From Sebastes aleutianus (taxonomy: Eukaryota > Chordata > Actinopteri > Perciformes > Sebastidae), in NCBI GenBank assembly GCA_916700875.1, contig CAKAKS010000039.1:25379315-25443314 (forward strand): a DNA stretch of 64,000 nucleotides, given 5' to 3'. Of this stretch, positions 12,566-25,000 are shown piece by piece (position 1 is the first letter of the stretch; each line of letters starts with the position of its first letter). The notes under the pieces were generated by a model. It ran no database searches and had not been told where the DNA came from. It worked only from the letters and a program-made list of their open reading frames with translations. A program made the translations under genes and the position numbers.

Positions 12566-15500
12566 ATGATGGACTTTGATAACATATTGGACATCGCCTC
12601 GGCCAACCAGGGTGTTTCTAGTAATGGACAGGTGAGTTAAATACTCTCACTTGCACTCAATTCACTCAATTTAACCAGGCCACACAGTAAAATGGGCCAA
12701 TCTTATGAGCACACACACATGCCAGCTCATCAAGAGCTCCTTCTCCTTAGAAACACTTTAAAAGGAAATTATCATCACATTTAATTCATTATTATCTTTT
12801 GATATGTTTAGATATATTTTCCTTTTTTTCTGTACTGTTTTTTGGATGCATTTCATTGTTTTTATTTGATTGTTTTTTGGTTAGGTCTTTCTGCACATTT
12901 TGTGTACTTCTTGTTGTTGTTTAACTTTTGTTGTATTCTTACAATTTTGTTAGTTTAAATCTTTCTTCCTTTTTTGTTATTATTTATTTATTTATTTTTC
13001 TCCTGGGGTTGGGGGGGAGGTCCTTTGTATAAGCCTGTGGCTACCTCTCCTGACACATTTCTTTTTTTTTCTTTTTTTCATTGACTGGATTTTTTGCAGT
13101 TTTATATATGTGCAAATAAATAAATACAAATATATTAAATAAATCTGTCAGAGAGGATCTGATGATGTAGCTAGCTGCTAACTCGCCACCATGAATGCTA
13201 GGTAGACGTTTACCAAAAAAAACTGTGTGCCTGTCTTTATATTTTTATATTACAGTGATATTTAGACCAACATATCTGATGATCTTTCCCTATATAACTA
13301 AAACATTTGAGCAGTGCAAATAGCAAAGGGAGCTTTGTAACTGCTTCATATTCAGTAAAGATGTGCATTTTCATGTATTATGTGTCCCTCTTTCAGACCA
13401 AGAGATACAGTTTTACATTTTTTATATTACAGTGATATTTAGACCAACATATCTGATGATCTTTCTCTATATAACTAAAACATTTGAGCAGTGCAAATAG
13501 CAAAGCGACCTGTGTAACTGCTTCATATTCAGTAAAGATGTGCATTTTCATGTATATTATGTGTCCCTCTTTCAGACCAAGAGATACAGTTTACAAGCTG
13601 GACCACCCAAAAAGGACCCGAGGTCGAAAGGTGTAAGTTCTTCTGCTGTGCAGGCGCTTCTGAAGAAGCAAACCTGTGAGAGCAAAAAGAAAGGTAATGT
13701 TAAGTTAATGCAGATATCAGTGGATTTGATGGTTATATACAAACTGTTCAGGATGTATTCTTCATTGATTTAAAAAAATAATAATACAAAAATGAACTCC
13801 TTTTCTTTCAGAATTGATAAAGAAGAAAGAGAAGGATGAACTTCTAGCAAAGAGGGTTGAGTTAAAGTCCGACCGTAAAGCACGAGCCATGGCTTCCAGA
13901 ACTAAGGACAATTTCAGAGGCTACAATGGCATCCCAGTGGTAGAGCTTCCTAAGAAGAGGCGAACAAAACAAGAAATGATGGATGAAAGATCGATGAGTG
14001 AGGACGGATTTAGGAATAACTCGATTGACGCAGAGGATGATGAGGATAATTATGAGTATGAACAATCAGATTCAGAGTCGGAGCAGGAGCCAGAACCGCG
14101 GAGACCTGGGAAAGCCACGGGTTATAGTGAAAATAATAATAGAAGTAGCAGCAAGCCCTCCTCTAAAAAAGCTGCTCCACCACCCATGAACTTTGCAGAC
14201 TTACTCAAATTGGCAGAGAAAAAGCAGTTTGAGCCAGTTGAGGTAAAAGCCAAGGCAGTGAAAAATGACGACAGGCTCCGAACAGCTGAGGAGATAAGGG
14301 AACTGGAGATGGAGCGCAAGGCTAAGAGAAAGGACAAAGACCCAAAGGCAGAGAGAGAACGAGACAGCAAGTCTCAGCCTGGCTCTAGTTCAATAAGAAA
14401 AAACACGTCGGAGAAGGAGCAGAAGAACTGCAGACCACAAAAGAACTCCTTAGAGAAGCAGAGTCTTCCCAGTGGGTCAGGGAAGAAGTTGCATGCAACA
14501 CCGACTAGTGATAAAGGCCACTCTTCTTCTAGGCCCTCTGTTAGTGACAGAGAAAGAGAAAGACCCAAGATGTCTCACAACGACAGAGACAGAGACAGAG
14601 ACAGATCCAAGACAAGCTCGTCTAGTCCATCTGGTGCCATAAACAGTAAAGTTCATTCGAAAGCCATGTCTTCTCAGGTTTCAGCCAAACAAGGGGGGCT
14701 CAAGTCCTCATCTAGCCACAAATCCAGCACCTCAAGTGACCTTATCATCAAAAAAGAAAACTCATCAAGAGCCTCAGGTATTTCTGGGACCAGAGCTCCT
14801 GGTACAGCTGTAACAGGCCAAAGATCTCAACATGGGAGCTCCCAGCAGACCAGGCCCAGTCAGGGTAGCTCATCGAAGCAGGGCCCTGTAGTCGGAGGCC
14901 CAAAGTCTGGAAAGGGAGAACAACCAAGGCCTGGAAATAATTCTGCTGTAAAATCAAGCGGTAATTCAGTGATGAGATCTTCATCGGGCGGCCCTCCTAA
15001 GGCAGGGGGCCAACCTCAGTCAAGGCCCGGAGGCACACCGCAGGCACGACCTGGTGGTGTCCCCCAGGCCAGGCCTGGTGGTGTCCCCCAGGCCAGGCCT
15101 GGTGGTGCCCCCCAGGCCAGGCCTGGTGGTGCCCCCCAGGCCAGGCCTGGTGGTCTCCCACAGGGCAGGCCTGGTAGTGTACCACAGGGCAGGCCTGGTG
15201 GTGTACCACAGGCACGACCTGGTGGTGTCCCACAGGCCAGGCCTGGTGGTGTTCCACAGGCCAGGCCTGGTGGAAGTGGTCTACAGGGTCACCCTAGAGG
15301 TGGTGGATCCCGACCTCCAGGGATCGGACCTGGTCGGCCAGGCAGTGGAGGACCAGTACCCGGTCGACCGACTGGCAGCGTTGGATCAGGACCTGGAAGA
15401 CCCCAGTGCACTGTGGTGTCAGAGACCATTTCATCAAAGAACTTTGGTGGACCCAGACCAGGAGCCCCTCCTCGGCCAGGCATGCCACAGAGACCCGGGA

Positions 15501-17413
15501 TGCCACCCAGACCAGGAATGCCATCCAGACCAGGAATGCCATCCAGACCAGGAATGCCACCCAGACCAGGAATGCCACAGAGACCTATGATGAACAGACC
15601 ACCAGGTAAGAATCAGAGAGAGGTTAATGTAACGAACTGGACTTGTTAATTGTTAACGTTGAGTACACATTTCAGTTGTAGTAACCAGAAGTTATACGGC
15701 ACATTTCAATACAGTATTACCATGTGCCAAAGTTTCTTACAGTAAAAGCTACAAACAAGGATAAAATGGACATTAACGGCAATATTGCTGAAACTAAAAT
15801 AACATTAAAGTTGATCTAGTGAGGACACAAGTGAAATAAAGACAAAGACTGACTTGGGCAAATGTGCTTTATCAAATGGGTTAAAATCAATGCATGTGCA
15901 GTACATGTAGGTGGGGTAAAAGCTGCAGGTCACGGCTTGGAAAGAGGCTTTTTGACCCTTCTCTACTTGCCTATTGGGTTCATGCTCTTCACCAGAGCAA
16001 CATAAAAGAGGGAATATGTAAGTTAGGGTCTTGCTCAAGCAGGTTGTTGGGCACACTTCCATCAACAATCGCTTGATATCAGATAATAACACCTTCACTG
16101 TATGCTCTGCAAACTCCCACAGCAACCTTTTCTATGGTCACGCAGCAGCAAAACAAAGAATTTAGAAAGATAACTGTTTTGTTGTAAAAATTAAATTATT
16201 TTAATTCATTGACTGCATTCATATTTTGTGATATTAATGCAATTTTTACACTTGTCTATAACAAGAACAAGGTATGGAAGATATACACACTTTTAGTATT
16301 AAGTATTCCCATATATATATTCACAACTCATACATAGTGCACTGTGCCAATTTTAGTATAGTATTATATATGCAATAAAGAAGACATTAAGCACTTCATT
16401 TGAGCTCATAACACACACACCCCATTAGCTACACATTACAATGAACATAGGAAAACAATGCATGTTTTGATAATGTAATATAGTATAATATAATAAACAG
16501 TATCTGACATTATGCAAACAGCAAAAAAAACACAAACGGTATTGCAGGGCAAAGGGTTTGTTTGCCCAACTGAATAAAGTGTGTCAGCAACACTCAGCAG
16601 CCTTTGTCGTTATTCCTGGGTCAGAGAGCGGCCGGCTATCTTTCCAACACAGATAAACAAAACATAATTTCAATGTCATTAGCCTTGTACCAGGAAATTG
16701 ACTTTTGCAAACTCAATAATTCTGAAATGACTCGCTTTAACATTCCCTACCTCCCCGAGCAAGACTAAATGTCTGCTTCATACAGTATGTTTATATTCAT
16801 GTGTAGCAAATGGCCAAAAGCCAATACCCATAATGAAAATGACTTTCTGTATTTATTATCCAGGTCCAGTGTTACCACCCATCACCTCTGCATACAAGAG
16901 GAAATTCGAGGAAGAGGAAGACGAGTATGACTCAGAGATGGACGATTTTATCGATAACGAGGGTGACAATCAAGACATTTCCCGGCACATTAAGGAAATC
17001 TTCGGCTATGATAAAAACAAGTAGGTGTTGTCCGCATATATTCTGTTTACAAGTCATTTCACTGTATTGCGAATTCTAGATGAATAGACCTCATTTGCGT
17101 TTAACTTCCACAGATACAAGGACGAGAGTGACTATGCACTTAAATTCATGGAGAGCAGCTGGAGAGATCTGCAGAAAGAGGAGGCCAGAAGGTAAGATGA
17201 TAAATAAACCTCACAGTCCTCAACTGTACATACATATGAACTTTTTGTACAGAGAGCTATAATATTTTATTAACCCCCTTTATATAATGTTATTTTTTTC
17301 TGTATCTTTGCTACTTTAGCCTGAGAATGGCTGTGCAGGAAGATATGGAGGAGGAGAGAAGAGAGGAGGAGGAATTCAAAAGGCAAACTGCCAAGAGGAA
17401 AAGAAATAACTGA
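12566..17413 (+). CDS. spty2d1: SPT2 chromatin protein (SPTY2D1), histone H3-H4 chaperone
   Basis: Six exons join in frame to 768 codons: 12566-12631, 13576-13693, 13812-15605, 16864-17020, 17114-17191, 17320-17413, all with GT-AG introns. The N-terminus MMDFDNILDIAS...TKRYSLQAGPPKKDP matches vertebrate SPTY2D1, as do KARAMASRTKDNFRGYNGIP, PPPMNFADLLKLAEKKQ and CTVVSETISSKNF. The C-terminal SPT2 domain runs from about residue 660 (EEEEDEYDSEMDDFIDNEG; IKEIFGYDKNKYKDESDYAL) to a basic end KRKRNN. The family binds H3-H4 and DNA and acts in nuclear transcription and histone recycling. The middle is Ser/Lys/Arg-rich and disordered, with two in-frame minisatellites. ATG codons occur in tandem at 12566 and 12569; the second has the better context (+4 G) and aligns with the human start MDF, so the true length may be 767. 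Confidence 0.96.
12960..13140 (+). mobile_element. Probable LINE 3' tail in spty2d1 intron 1
   Basis: Pyrimidine-rich sequence with TGGGGTTGGGGGGGAGGTCC and CTACCTCTCCTGACACATTT, ending in an AAATAAATA-type tail, resembles L1-like 3' untranslated ends in fish. No coding homology remains. Confidence 0.4.
13241..13590 (+). repeat. Tandem duplication that copies the spty2d1 exon 2 acceptor
   Basis: Two ~178-bp units (about 13241-13413 and 13418-13592) repeat almost exactly, from TTTTTATATTACAGTGATA through CCCTCTTTCAGACCAAGAGA. The second unit's TTTCAG is the real exon 2 acceptor (exon starts 13576). The first unit contains an identical TTTCAG followed by ACCAAGAGATACAGTTT (13397 on), that is, the first bases of exon 2, then diverges. 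If used, the decoy reads TKRYSFTFFILQ and stops. Confidence 0.9.
15026..15274 (+). repeat. In-frame 24-bp coding minisatellite, 10 copies
   Basis: Within exon 3 of spty2d1, ten tandem units encode PGG(V/A/T/L)PQ(A/G)R. Codon differences are few between neighbouring units, which points to recent unequal exchange or slippage. The copy number is likely to be polymorphic. The reverse and +1 frames are also open here, which explains several false ORFs. Confidence 0.95.
15470..15598 (+). repeat. In-frame 18-bp coding repeat (RPGMPx), ~7 copies
   Basis: Tandem units encode RPGMP(Q/P/S) near residues 550-595 of SPTY2D1, between the conserved CTVVSETISSKNF block and the SPT2 domain. It is a proline/arginine/methionine low-complexity linker. 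It ends 7 bases before the exon 3 donor. Confidence 0.9.
15606..16863 (+). other. spty2d1 intron 3
   Basis: A 1258-bp intron, AT-rich, with no recognisable repeat family or ORF that I can support. Confidence 0.8.
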
Positions 17414-18166
17414 AGCACCTTTGTGGCTGAGATGAATAAACAAAAGAAAAAAACGTTGTGTCTCCTGAACGGTGGGACAGGGGGTCTGCAGTGAAGCCCA
17501 GTGACTGTGTTCACCTCGGCCTTTGTTGCTTTCTCTCCTTATGTTCGGACAAAAACTGAGTGGAGTGACACATGGCGTTGGCTCCAGAGGAAAAGAGAAG
17601 AGTGCTGGTCAAAGACAACCTGAAAAAGTCAAAAACAAAATATGCACAAATCATTCAAGCATTAGGTCTGTGACGAAAATTTCTCCCCGTTATATTATTT
17701 ATTTCCTCCCACTGAGTGCAGTTTTGTCTCAATATCTTAAAAAGAACTGAGAACTACAAATATGGACGTGTGATTTTTTTTAAACTAACAATGACGTATA
17801 AGTTATGATGAAATGATATTTTTCAGCAGAAGTTGTTGCATATTTTTCCAAAACAAACTTTGATTGTTAAGTCAATTGAATATGCAGAAAACTTTACTAC
17901 TTGACTTGTTGTGTGTTTTTCTTTAAAGGGAGGTGAGATGAATATGCTTAAAAGGTCTTATTTAATTGTTTTACAGCAATGTTTTCTCAGAATAACAGCT
18001 ACAAAACTTACTAATACAAATAACACTTATAAAAAATTGTATGATTTTTTTTTTTTTGTTGGTCAAAGCAATTAGATATTCTCTTGCCCCATAGTGTGTG
18101 GAATATTGTTTTTAGTAAGTTATACATTTTGTGTTTAAATGACTGTTGATGATTGTAGCCAAAGAC

Positions 18167-18801
18167 CAGGGGTCTGCAACCTGCGGCTCCGGAGCCACAT
18201 GCGGCTCTCCAGCTCCTCTCCAGTGGCTCCCTGTGGATTTTTAAAAATGGAAATGAATAACTGTTTTTTTGGTAACATTTTCATTTTTATTTATCATTGT
18301 TGTAGGTCTATGGTACGACGGTACGACGGAGTATTAGGGCCACAATGAGAAAAAAAAAAATCTGAGATTTCCAGATTAAAGTCATAATATTACGAGAATA
18401 GTGTCATAATATTATAAAGTAGTCATTTTTGTGTTATATTTTTTTCTGGTAAAGATATGACTTTATTCTCACAATATTACAACTTTTTTTCTCGTAAAGT
18501 TATGACTTTATTCTCGTAAAGTTATGACTTCATTCTCGTAAAGTTATGGCTTTATTCTCGTAATATTGTGACTTTATTCTGGAAAATCTCAGATTTTTTT
18601 CCCCCTAAATGTGGCCCTAATACTAGTGGTACATTTGCACTTTGGCCCTCACTGGATTAGACTTATACACTACATACTTAGACTATAACATGTGTTACTT
18701 TCATCACAATGCTCAAATGTTTTGTGGCTCCAGACAGATTTTTTCTTTGTTTTTTCTTTGCCTAGAATGTCTCTTTAGATAGTAAAGGTTGCTGACCCCT
18801 G
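18167..18801. mobile_element. hAT-like element with CAGGGGTCTGCAACC terminus
   Basis: It begins CAGGGGTCTGCAACCTGCGG and ends AAGGTTGCTGACCCCTG, a good terminal inverted repeat of the Charlie-like hAT type. The flanking AGAC/GTCT extends the symmetry, and no clean target duplication is seen. No transposase is encoded. A second element is nested inside. Confidence 0.75.
18333..18621. mobile_element. MITE nested in the hAT element
   Basis: It begins ATTAGGGCCACA and ends TGTGGCCCTAAT. Inside are near-palindromic arms of AATCTGAGATTT and repeated TCGTAAAGTTATGACTTTAT units (18490-18560). It is non-autonomous, and can fold over most of its length. Confidence 0.75.
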
Positions 18802-18839
18802 GTCTATAGACTGCTGTGTGAGCAACAGGACCTAATAGA

Positions 18840-19043
18840 GCTGTAGTAGTGCGTTTGTGCCTTTTGGTCCCTCTTGGCTCGCCGTACATGACGTAGGAAG
18901 TGGACGGGGCATGTGGTCTGGCTTCCTTAGCTACTCCTGAAAGTTTGCGGAAGTTTGTTTTTCCAGCTAAAGTTCAAGTCATCTGTCAAGAGGATACAGT
19001 CAGAAAGACAGACACGTGATTTTCTCTGTTGTACCTTCAATAA
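18840..19043 (+). promoter_or_regulatory. uevld promoter / 5' UTR region
   Basis: Upstream of the uevld start there is a CRE-like site fused to an ETS-like site, TGACGTAGGAAGTG (18889-18902). Another GGAAGT lies at about 18949, and CpGs are present. No TATA box is evident. The transcription start cannot be fixed from sequence. Confidence 0.5.
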
Positions 19044-22000
19044 ATGGACCTCCGTTCAGAGAAAGTACAGCGGATCCTCTCCAAGGTTAGTTGTTTTACT
19101 ACTTGACCAGCTTTGACAAGTGTTTTTAATTCAGGTTGTTTACCTATCAATGCCGGGTAGCTGGGCGTGCTAACTTTAGCCCATGTTGTAAGCTACTGTC
19201 AGCTTCTTTTCACCAACAGGCTGAACCAGTTTAACTAACTCAACACGTCCTGGAGAAATAACAAGGAAATATATGACATAATGTAAACAAAGCCAGTGAT
19301 AAGAGGTGTCATGATGTAAACATATCTCTGTTTGAGCCCTCAGTGCTTCATGAAGGTTTTATCAAAGGAAGGTACAGAATTGTCTAAAGGATATCCATTG
19401 TCATCCTGTCCTCTTGCTCATGAGCTAAAAATATGTAGTTCCAGTGTTACTGGTGAGTCCTGTAGTGTCTGAATGTGTGACGTTACAGGGCAGCTCATTT
19501 GAATGTGTGATGATGGGAAGCAGCATAAAACACCATAAACCCTGAATGATCATCATTGCCTTGGAAATATATATATATATATATAACTAAATAAAAATTG
19601 TTATATCTGTGCAAAAAAAAGTGGGTTCGAAAGATGAGGAAATCCCAAGCCTCTATACAGTGGACTTCCGTGCTTTATGAATTACAAATAATGACCTTTC
19701 TATGAGAGCAATATCTCTAAAATAATTCAACCATTGCTCTCATAGAAATGGTTGAATTATTTTAGAGATATTGCTCTCATAGAAAGCAACATCTATGAGA
19801 GCAAAATCCAGTAAACCCAGTGATAAGGTGTCATGATGTAAACAATATCACTGCCCTGGCTGTTTGAGCTCTCAGTGCTTCATAAAGTGTTTTACCAAAG
19901 GAAGTTACAGAATTGTCGAAAGGATATCTATTGAAAGCTAATTTGTAGCCCCTTTTGTCATCCTATCCTTTCAACAACTGCTCTTAAAGTAGCCATGAGC
20001 TAAAACATATGTAGTTCCAGAGTTACTGGTGAGTCCTTAGTGTCTGACAAGTATGAGCTCATTTGAATGTGTGATGGGGAAGCAGCATAAAACACACACA
20101 ATAAAATCCTGAATGATCACCATTGCCTTGAAAAAAAAACTAAGCAAAGACATAAACCCACAGACAACAAGAAAAAGAAATAAAAGAACAAAAAATAAAT
20201 ATATTTCATTTAATTTCATTTCAAAATTAATTTCAAACATGTTGAATACCAAAAAAAATAAAGAAAAAGAATGATCATACCAACAAGTGGACAGTCAGAA
20301 ACAAGTAGTATTTACATACAATGAAAAGCATAAGAAAAATAAATTGTCAACACTTGATGCCTTGATTTACATATTCGAAAAGGAGTGATAAGAAGTATAA
20401 ACTTATTTAATCCCACCCCTTCTCCATAAATCAATTATTAATTATTAACCAGCTTCCTTATTGAGCCATACATATACTCTAATTACATTTTCCTAAATTT
20501 GTCTAACTATAATTATTATTTATAATTATTCTAACTATAATTATTACCTTTAATCTGTGTCATACAGAAATATAAATTAATTACTGATATAATTATCCTT
20601 ATCAAATATCAATATCAATATATAACTAAATAAATACAAATTATATGTTTTATCTGTGCAAAAAAATGTGGGTTCGAAAGATGAGGAAATCCCAAGCCTA
20701 TATACAGTGGATGGCCGTGCTTTATGAATTACAGCTAATGACCTTTCTATGAGAGCAATATCTCTAAAATAATTCAACCATTGCTCTCATAGAAATTGCT
20801 CTCATAGAAAGCAATTTCTATGAGAGCAATGGTTGAATTATTTTATTTCTATTTCATAAAAAGCAATATCTATGAGAGCAATATCTCTAAAATAATTCAA
20901 CCATTGTTTTATCGATGTGGGTTCAGGGGAGAACCATGAGTGTATAGGTTTTCTTGACTGCAGTTAACCCAGCAAATAGGATTTTCTTAAGGGCTAATCT
21001 GGTGTCACTAAGAGAGGAGTCATCATTGATTAAAAATAGGGTGGGCTGGGTGGGTTTAGGATTTGGAAAATTCCAGGATGTTTTCAAGACACTCAGCTGC
21101 TTTAAACCAGAGATTAGATATAGAAGGGCATTCCCAGAAAACATGAAGGTATGCTCCAACGGTATTCTGGCTGCATTTAGTACAGGTTGGACTATCTGTG
21201 AGCTTCATTTTGAAGCGCCTGTAGGGTGTAGCATAAAATTTATGCACACATTTATAATGATTGAGCTGATATGCTGGATTTTTTGATGAGATAAATATGT
21301 TAGCCCAGGCAAGTTTGATGCCGTGTTCGTCGAGGTCACTATTCCAGGACTCGATGGAACTTAATTTTGATGTTGAAGTAAAATAAAAACTGAAAACAAA
21401 TAATAATAATAATGATTCAACGTCAGTAAGTGATTATAACAATTATTGAAAATAGGTGGCTGAATCTGTAGGTTTTCCCACCTCCGCTGTTCAAGGTAGC
21501 AAAATTGCATTTTTTACCATCCCGACAGTAAATAAAAAGCTAGTTATGCGTATACACATATATACAGACATTCATATAGAGTAACCACAGATGAATTTGT
21601 CTTTTTACTCCCGGATATTAGTACAAATTCCACGATGTTGCTGTTGAGGAGCTGGAGAAGATCCATCGAATCTACCCTGAGATGAAACCATTCACAGGCA
21701 CATACAGTGAGTTTTTCCTGAAAAAACACATTTCATTCATCTTTTGTAGACATCTGTATGTATACATCACATCTGTTTCTTGCTGACAACCGACTACTCC
21801 TGTTGTCAATTTCAGCATTTAGTGACAGCACCCAAAAAGATCTCCTGAAATTAATTGGTAACATCCCTGTCAAGTATGGAGGTAAGGCTGACTTCTGACA
21901 CTAGAAATGTCCAGATTCGGAAAAAGGAACTATCGTGTCAGTGTGAAGTCATTTTTATGTACTAATACCAGCGTTTCTGTCTCAAGGCCACACCTACAAC

Positions 22001-25000
22001 TTCCCCGTTCAGCTGTGGCTGATGGACTCCTTCCCCTTCACTCCTCCCATATGCCTCCTGAGACCGACCCCTAACATGGTCATCAGAGAGGGCAAGCATG
22101 TGGATGCAGGCGGACGGTTACACCTGCCGGGACTGCACAACTGGGATTATGTACGATTTTATACTTTCTGGGTGAAATTTAAAATTGCATAGGCGAGGTT
22201 CTGAGGTGTCTCATCAGTCTTGTTTTTTTTTGCTCTGTTACAGCCCAAGTCATCCGTGGTGCTTCTTCTGAAGGAGATGATAGCCAAGTTTGAGGAGGAT
22301 CCTCCTCTGTCCGCAAAGACCACAGGAGACAATAAAGACCCCAATGAGCTCCTGACTTTTGTCTCTAATCTACAGATCAATGACGGTACTTCATTTGATA
22401 CGCAGCTTTGCTATTGATGATCAATAATCAGATACACGTGTGCTATTGTTAGCTTAACTCCTGTCTATTTCAGGCGGAAGCAGACATGATCAACCGAGTA
22501 ACAAAGTCTCAGTTATCGGGGGAGGAGATTTAGGAATGGCAACAGTGATGAGCATTTTATCAAAGGTATGTGTCAGGGATTTTTAATTTAATATTTTATA
22601 TTTTACCATCTTTGATTAACATGTCAAATTCTCATTCTAAAGCTGACAGTGACTTTTTTTCTTCTAATTTTCACCCAGTGTAAAGTGGACAAACTTGTTT
22701 TCATTGACGTCGCTGAAAGCTCCACCAAGGGCGGCAGTACGGATCTAGAGATTTTCAGTCTGCCCGGGGTTGAAGTATCCAGAGGTACGTCACTCTCTGA
22801 ACCGTCACACAGTGATGTCAGAAGGGCCTCTTCACTGAGTCAACACTGATTGTTTCAAAGGTCGAATGTAGCAGACTGGCATTGTGCTCAGGGAGACTGT
22901 CCTTGATGACTCGCCTCCATTACTATGGCGAGCAGTCACTGAATGGTAAAGCCTGCACACTACTCCATGCCACAATAGCTCTATGATGGCAGGTGTAGCT
23001 CATCCAAAACACCAGCGTGATAAAAACATCCACAAGCAATTCACTATTTGATAAAGAACAAAAAAACAATAATACAAAAGCCGTAGTTCTAAATATCATA
23101 CATGTTATTTTATGTCCTATTCATCATCTCATATATATAGAAAATCCATCACCTACATTTAAAAATATATTACATTACATTGAGGTAGGGGAAAAAAAAG
23201 GAAAGAAGAAAAACATTTGATACATTTACAATAAATTGGATTTAAAAATCCCTTCTAAGTAGGTTATCTACAGTATATCAAATCCCAATATGGAAAAGAA
23301 GTGTGGCATGGAGTAGTGTGCAGACCTTTTTGTTTACTGACGCTGTTCTGATAGCCTTGCACCGACGTGGTGTGCATATAATTAATCTTCTTTAAGCAGT
23401 CACTGAACCAGCTGCTGTCCTGTAGCCGACCCTGGACTTTGAGCCGTCAGATAACAGAAAACAATGAATCCATCTGGGATTAACGGAGAGATAACACAAC
23501 AGTGCTTTTAAGCTTTGGCTATTTCTCTACAAGGTTTGCTGTTAGATGTGTGCAAGGGGGTTAACTACTGATGACTCTCTCTTTGTTAGATTTGTCAGCT
23601 TCCGCGGACTCCAGGGTCGTCGTGGTGACCGCGAATGCGTGGAGCGGCGAGCAGTCGTACGTGAGCGTGGTTCAAACTAACGTGGACCTGTACAGAGGAT
23701 TCATCCCGAATCTGGCACATCTCAGCCCCAACGCAGTAATGCTCATCGCTTCACAACCAGGTTGGAGAGAAAAAGACACTCCCTCTAAAGGAATGGCTGC
23801 TCGTCAACCTTTTGTATATCGTCAACTCTGTTGTCTTTCTCGTCCAATTCCAGTTGACGTTATGACCCATGTCGCCTGGAGGCAGAGCTGCCTGCCTCCG
23901 ACACGTGTGATCGGAGCAGGGTGTAACCTGGACTCAGAGCGACTCAGTCACATCCTGGATATTAACCTGAACACACACAAACCAGCCTGGGTCATAGGGG
24001 AACTTTCAGACAGCAAAGGTTATTAATTGTCACACACACAGATGTCCTTCAGTCCTCTCTCGCTTCTTCTCTTTTTATTCGTGGCCATTGTTTGGATTAT
24101 TTGCTTTTATTTGTTTTTGTTTTTTATAACCAGCAATGCTGCACTGCCTGTTAATCTCATACACTCTTTCCATTCTTGAGAACTTGTGAAGGCCCTTTAA
24201 TAAATGACGCGCATGATTGAGCTTGTCAATGTTTTTGTCTTGCAGTCGCTGTGATGAGCAGCACTGGGCTGAGCTCCGGTGTGCAGTCGGAGATTGCTGC
24301 AGAATCCAGTTCCACCAAACCATTGTTAGACAGGTACAGGCATGAATTAGTGTCACCTCGAGTGAAGGATTTATGAGTTTGTAGATGAGTCACCTGGATG
24401 TTAAATTATGCACACAGGTGCTGTTGAAGGAAGTTTTAGGATTTAAATGTAGCAGTACAGGTGCCTCTCTCTTTGATCATGCATCACCAATTTATGATGT
24501 GTTTTTTTTGCATTAAAAATTTAAAGTTAAAAAGTGTTTCTGTGCTTGTAGAGCGTTTGAGATGATGAAGAATCGAGGCCAGCGGTCGTGGTCTGTGGGT
24601 CTGTCCATCGCCGACATCACAAACAGTATCCTGACCGATAAGATGAAGACCCACTCTGTCTCCACACTGGCTCAGGTTAGAACCACCGAGTGTCTCGTAT
24701 CAAAACAATAGCATCATTCTCACTGTCTCACTATTATCATGTATTATTCAGTTTTACTTCATTCATTATGGAGTCAGTAGCATCAGTGCTTGACACTGAT
24801 GTGAAGTTGTCTCATCTACGGTCATAATGACACCAGTAAATCTTACTATTACGACATTAAATGAACTGTATTTTGTGACTTTTGCGTAGATGACATGTAT
24901 TCAGATATTTTTTTAAAGCAGTGGTTCACAACCTTTTTCCTAAGGGGACCCCTTTTCTGTCATTGAGTAAACTGACGACCCCCGACTAAATGACATATTT

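Larger units (their letters stand above)
17414..18839 (+). other. spty2d1 3' UTR and spacer to uevld
   Basis: The stop TGA is at 17411-17413. An AATAAA lies very close at about 17434, and further A/T-rich candidate signals follow, so the polyadenylation site is not certain. From 18167 the spacer is transposon-derived. Confidence 0.55.

Noticed and set aside
14997..15257. Minus-strand histidine/valine-rich frame
   Set aside because: It is antisense of the same 24-bp repeat, and has no independent support.
15054..15590. 178-codon plus-strand frame overlapping spty2d1 exon 3
   Set aside because: It is the shifted frame of the in-frame minisatellites; the repeat keeps all frames open and the correct frame continues through spliced exons.
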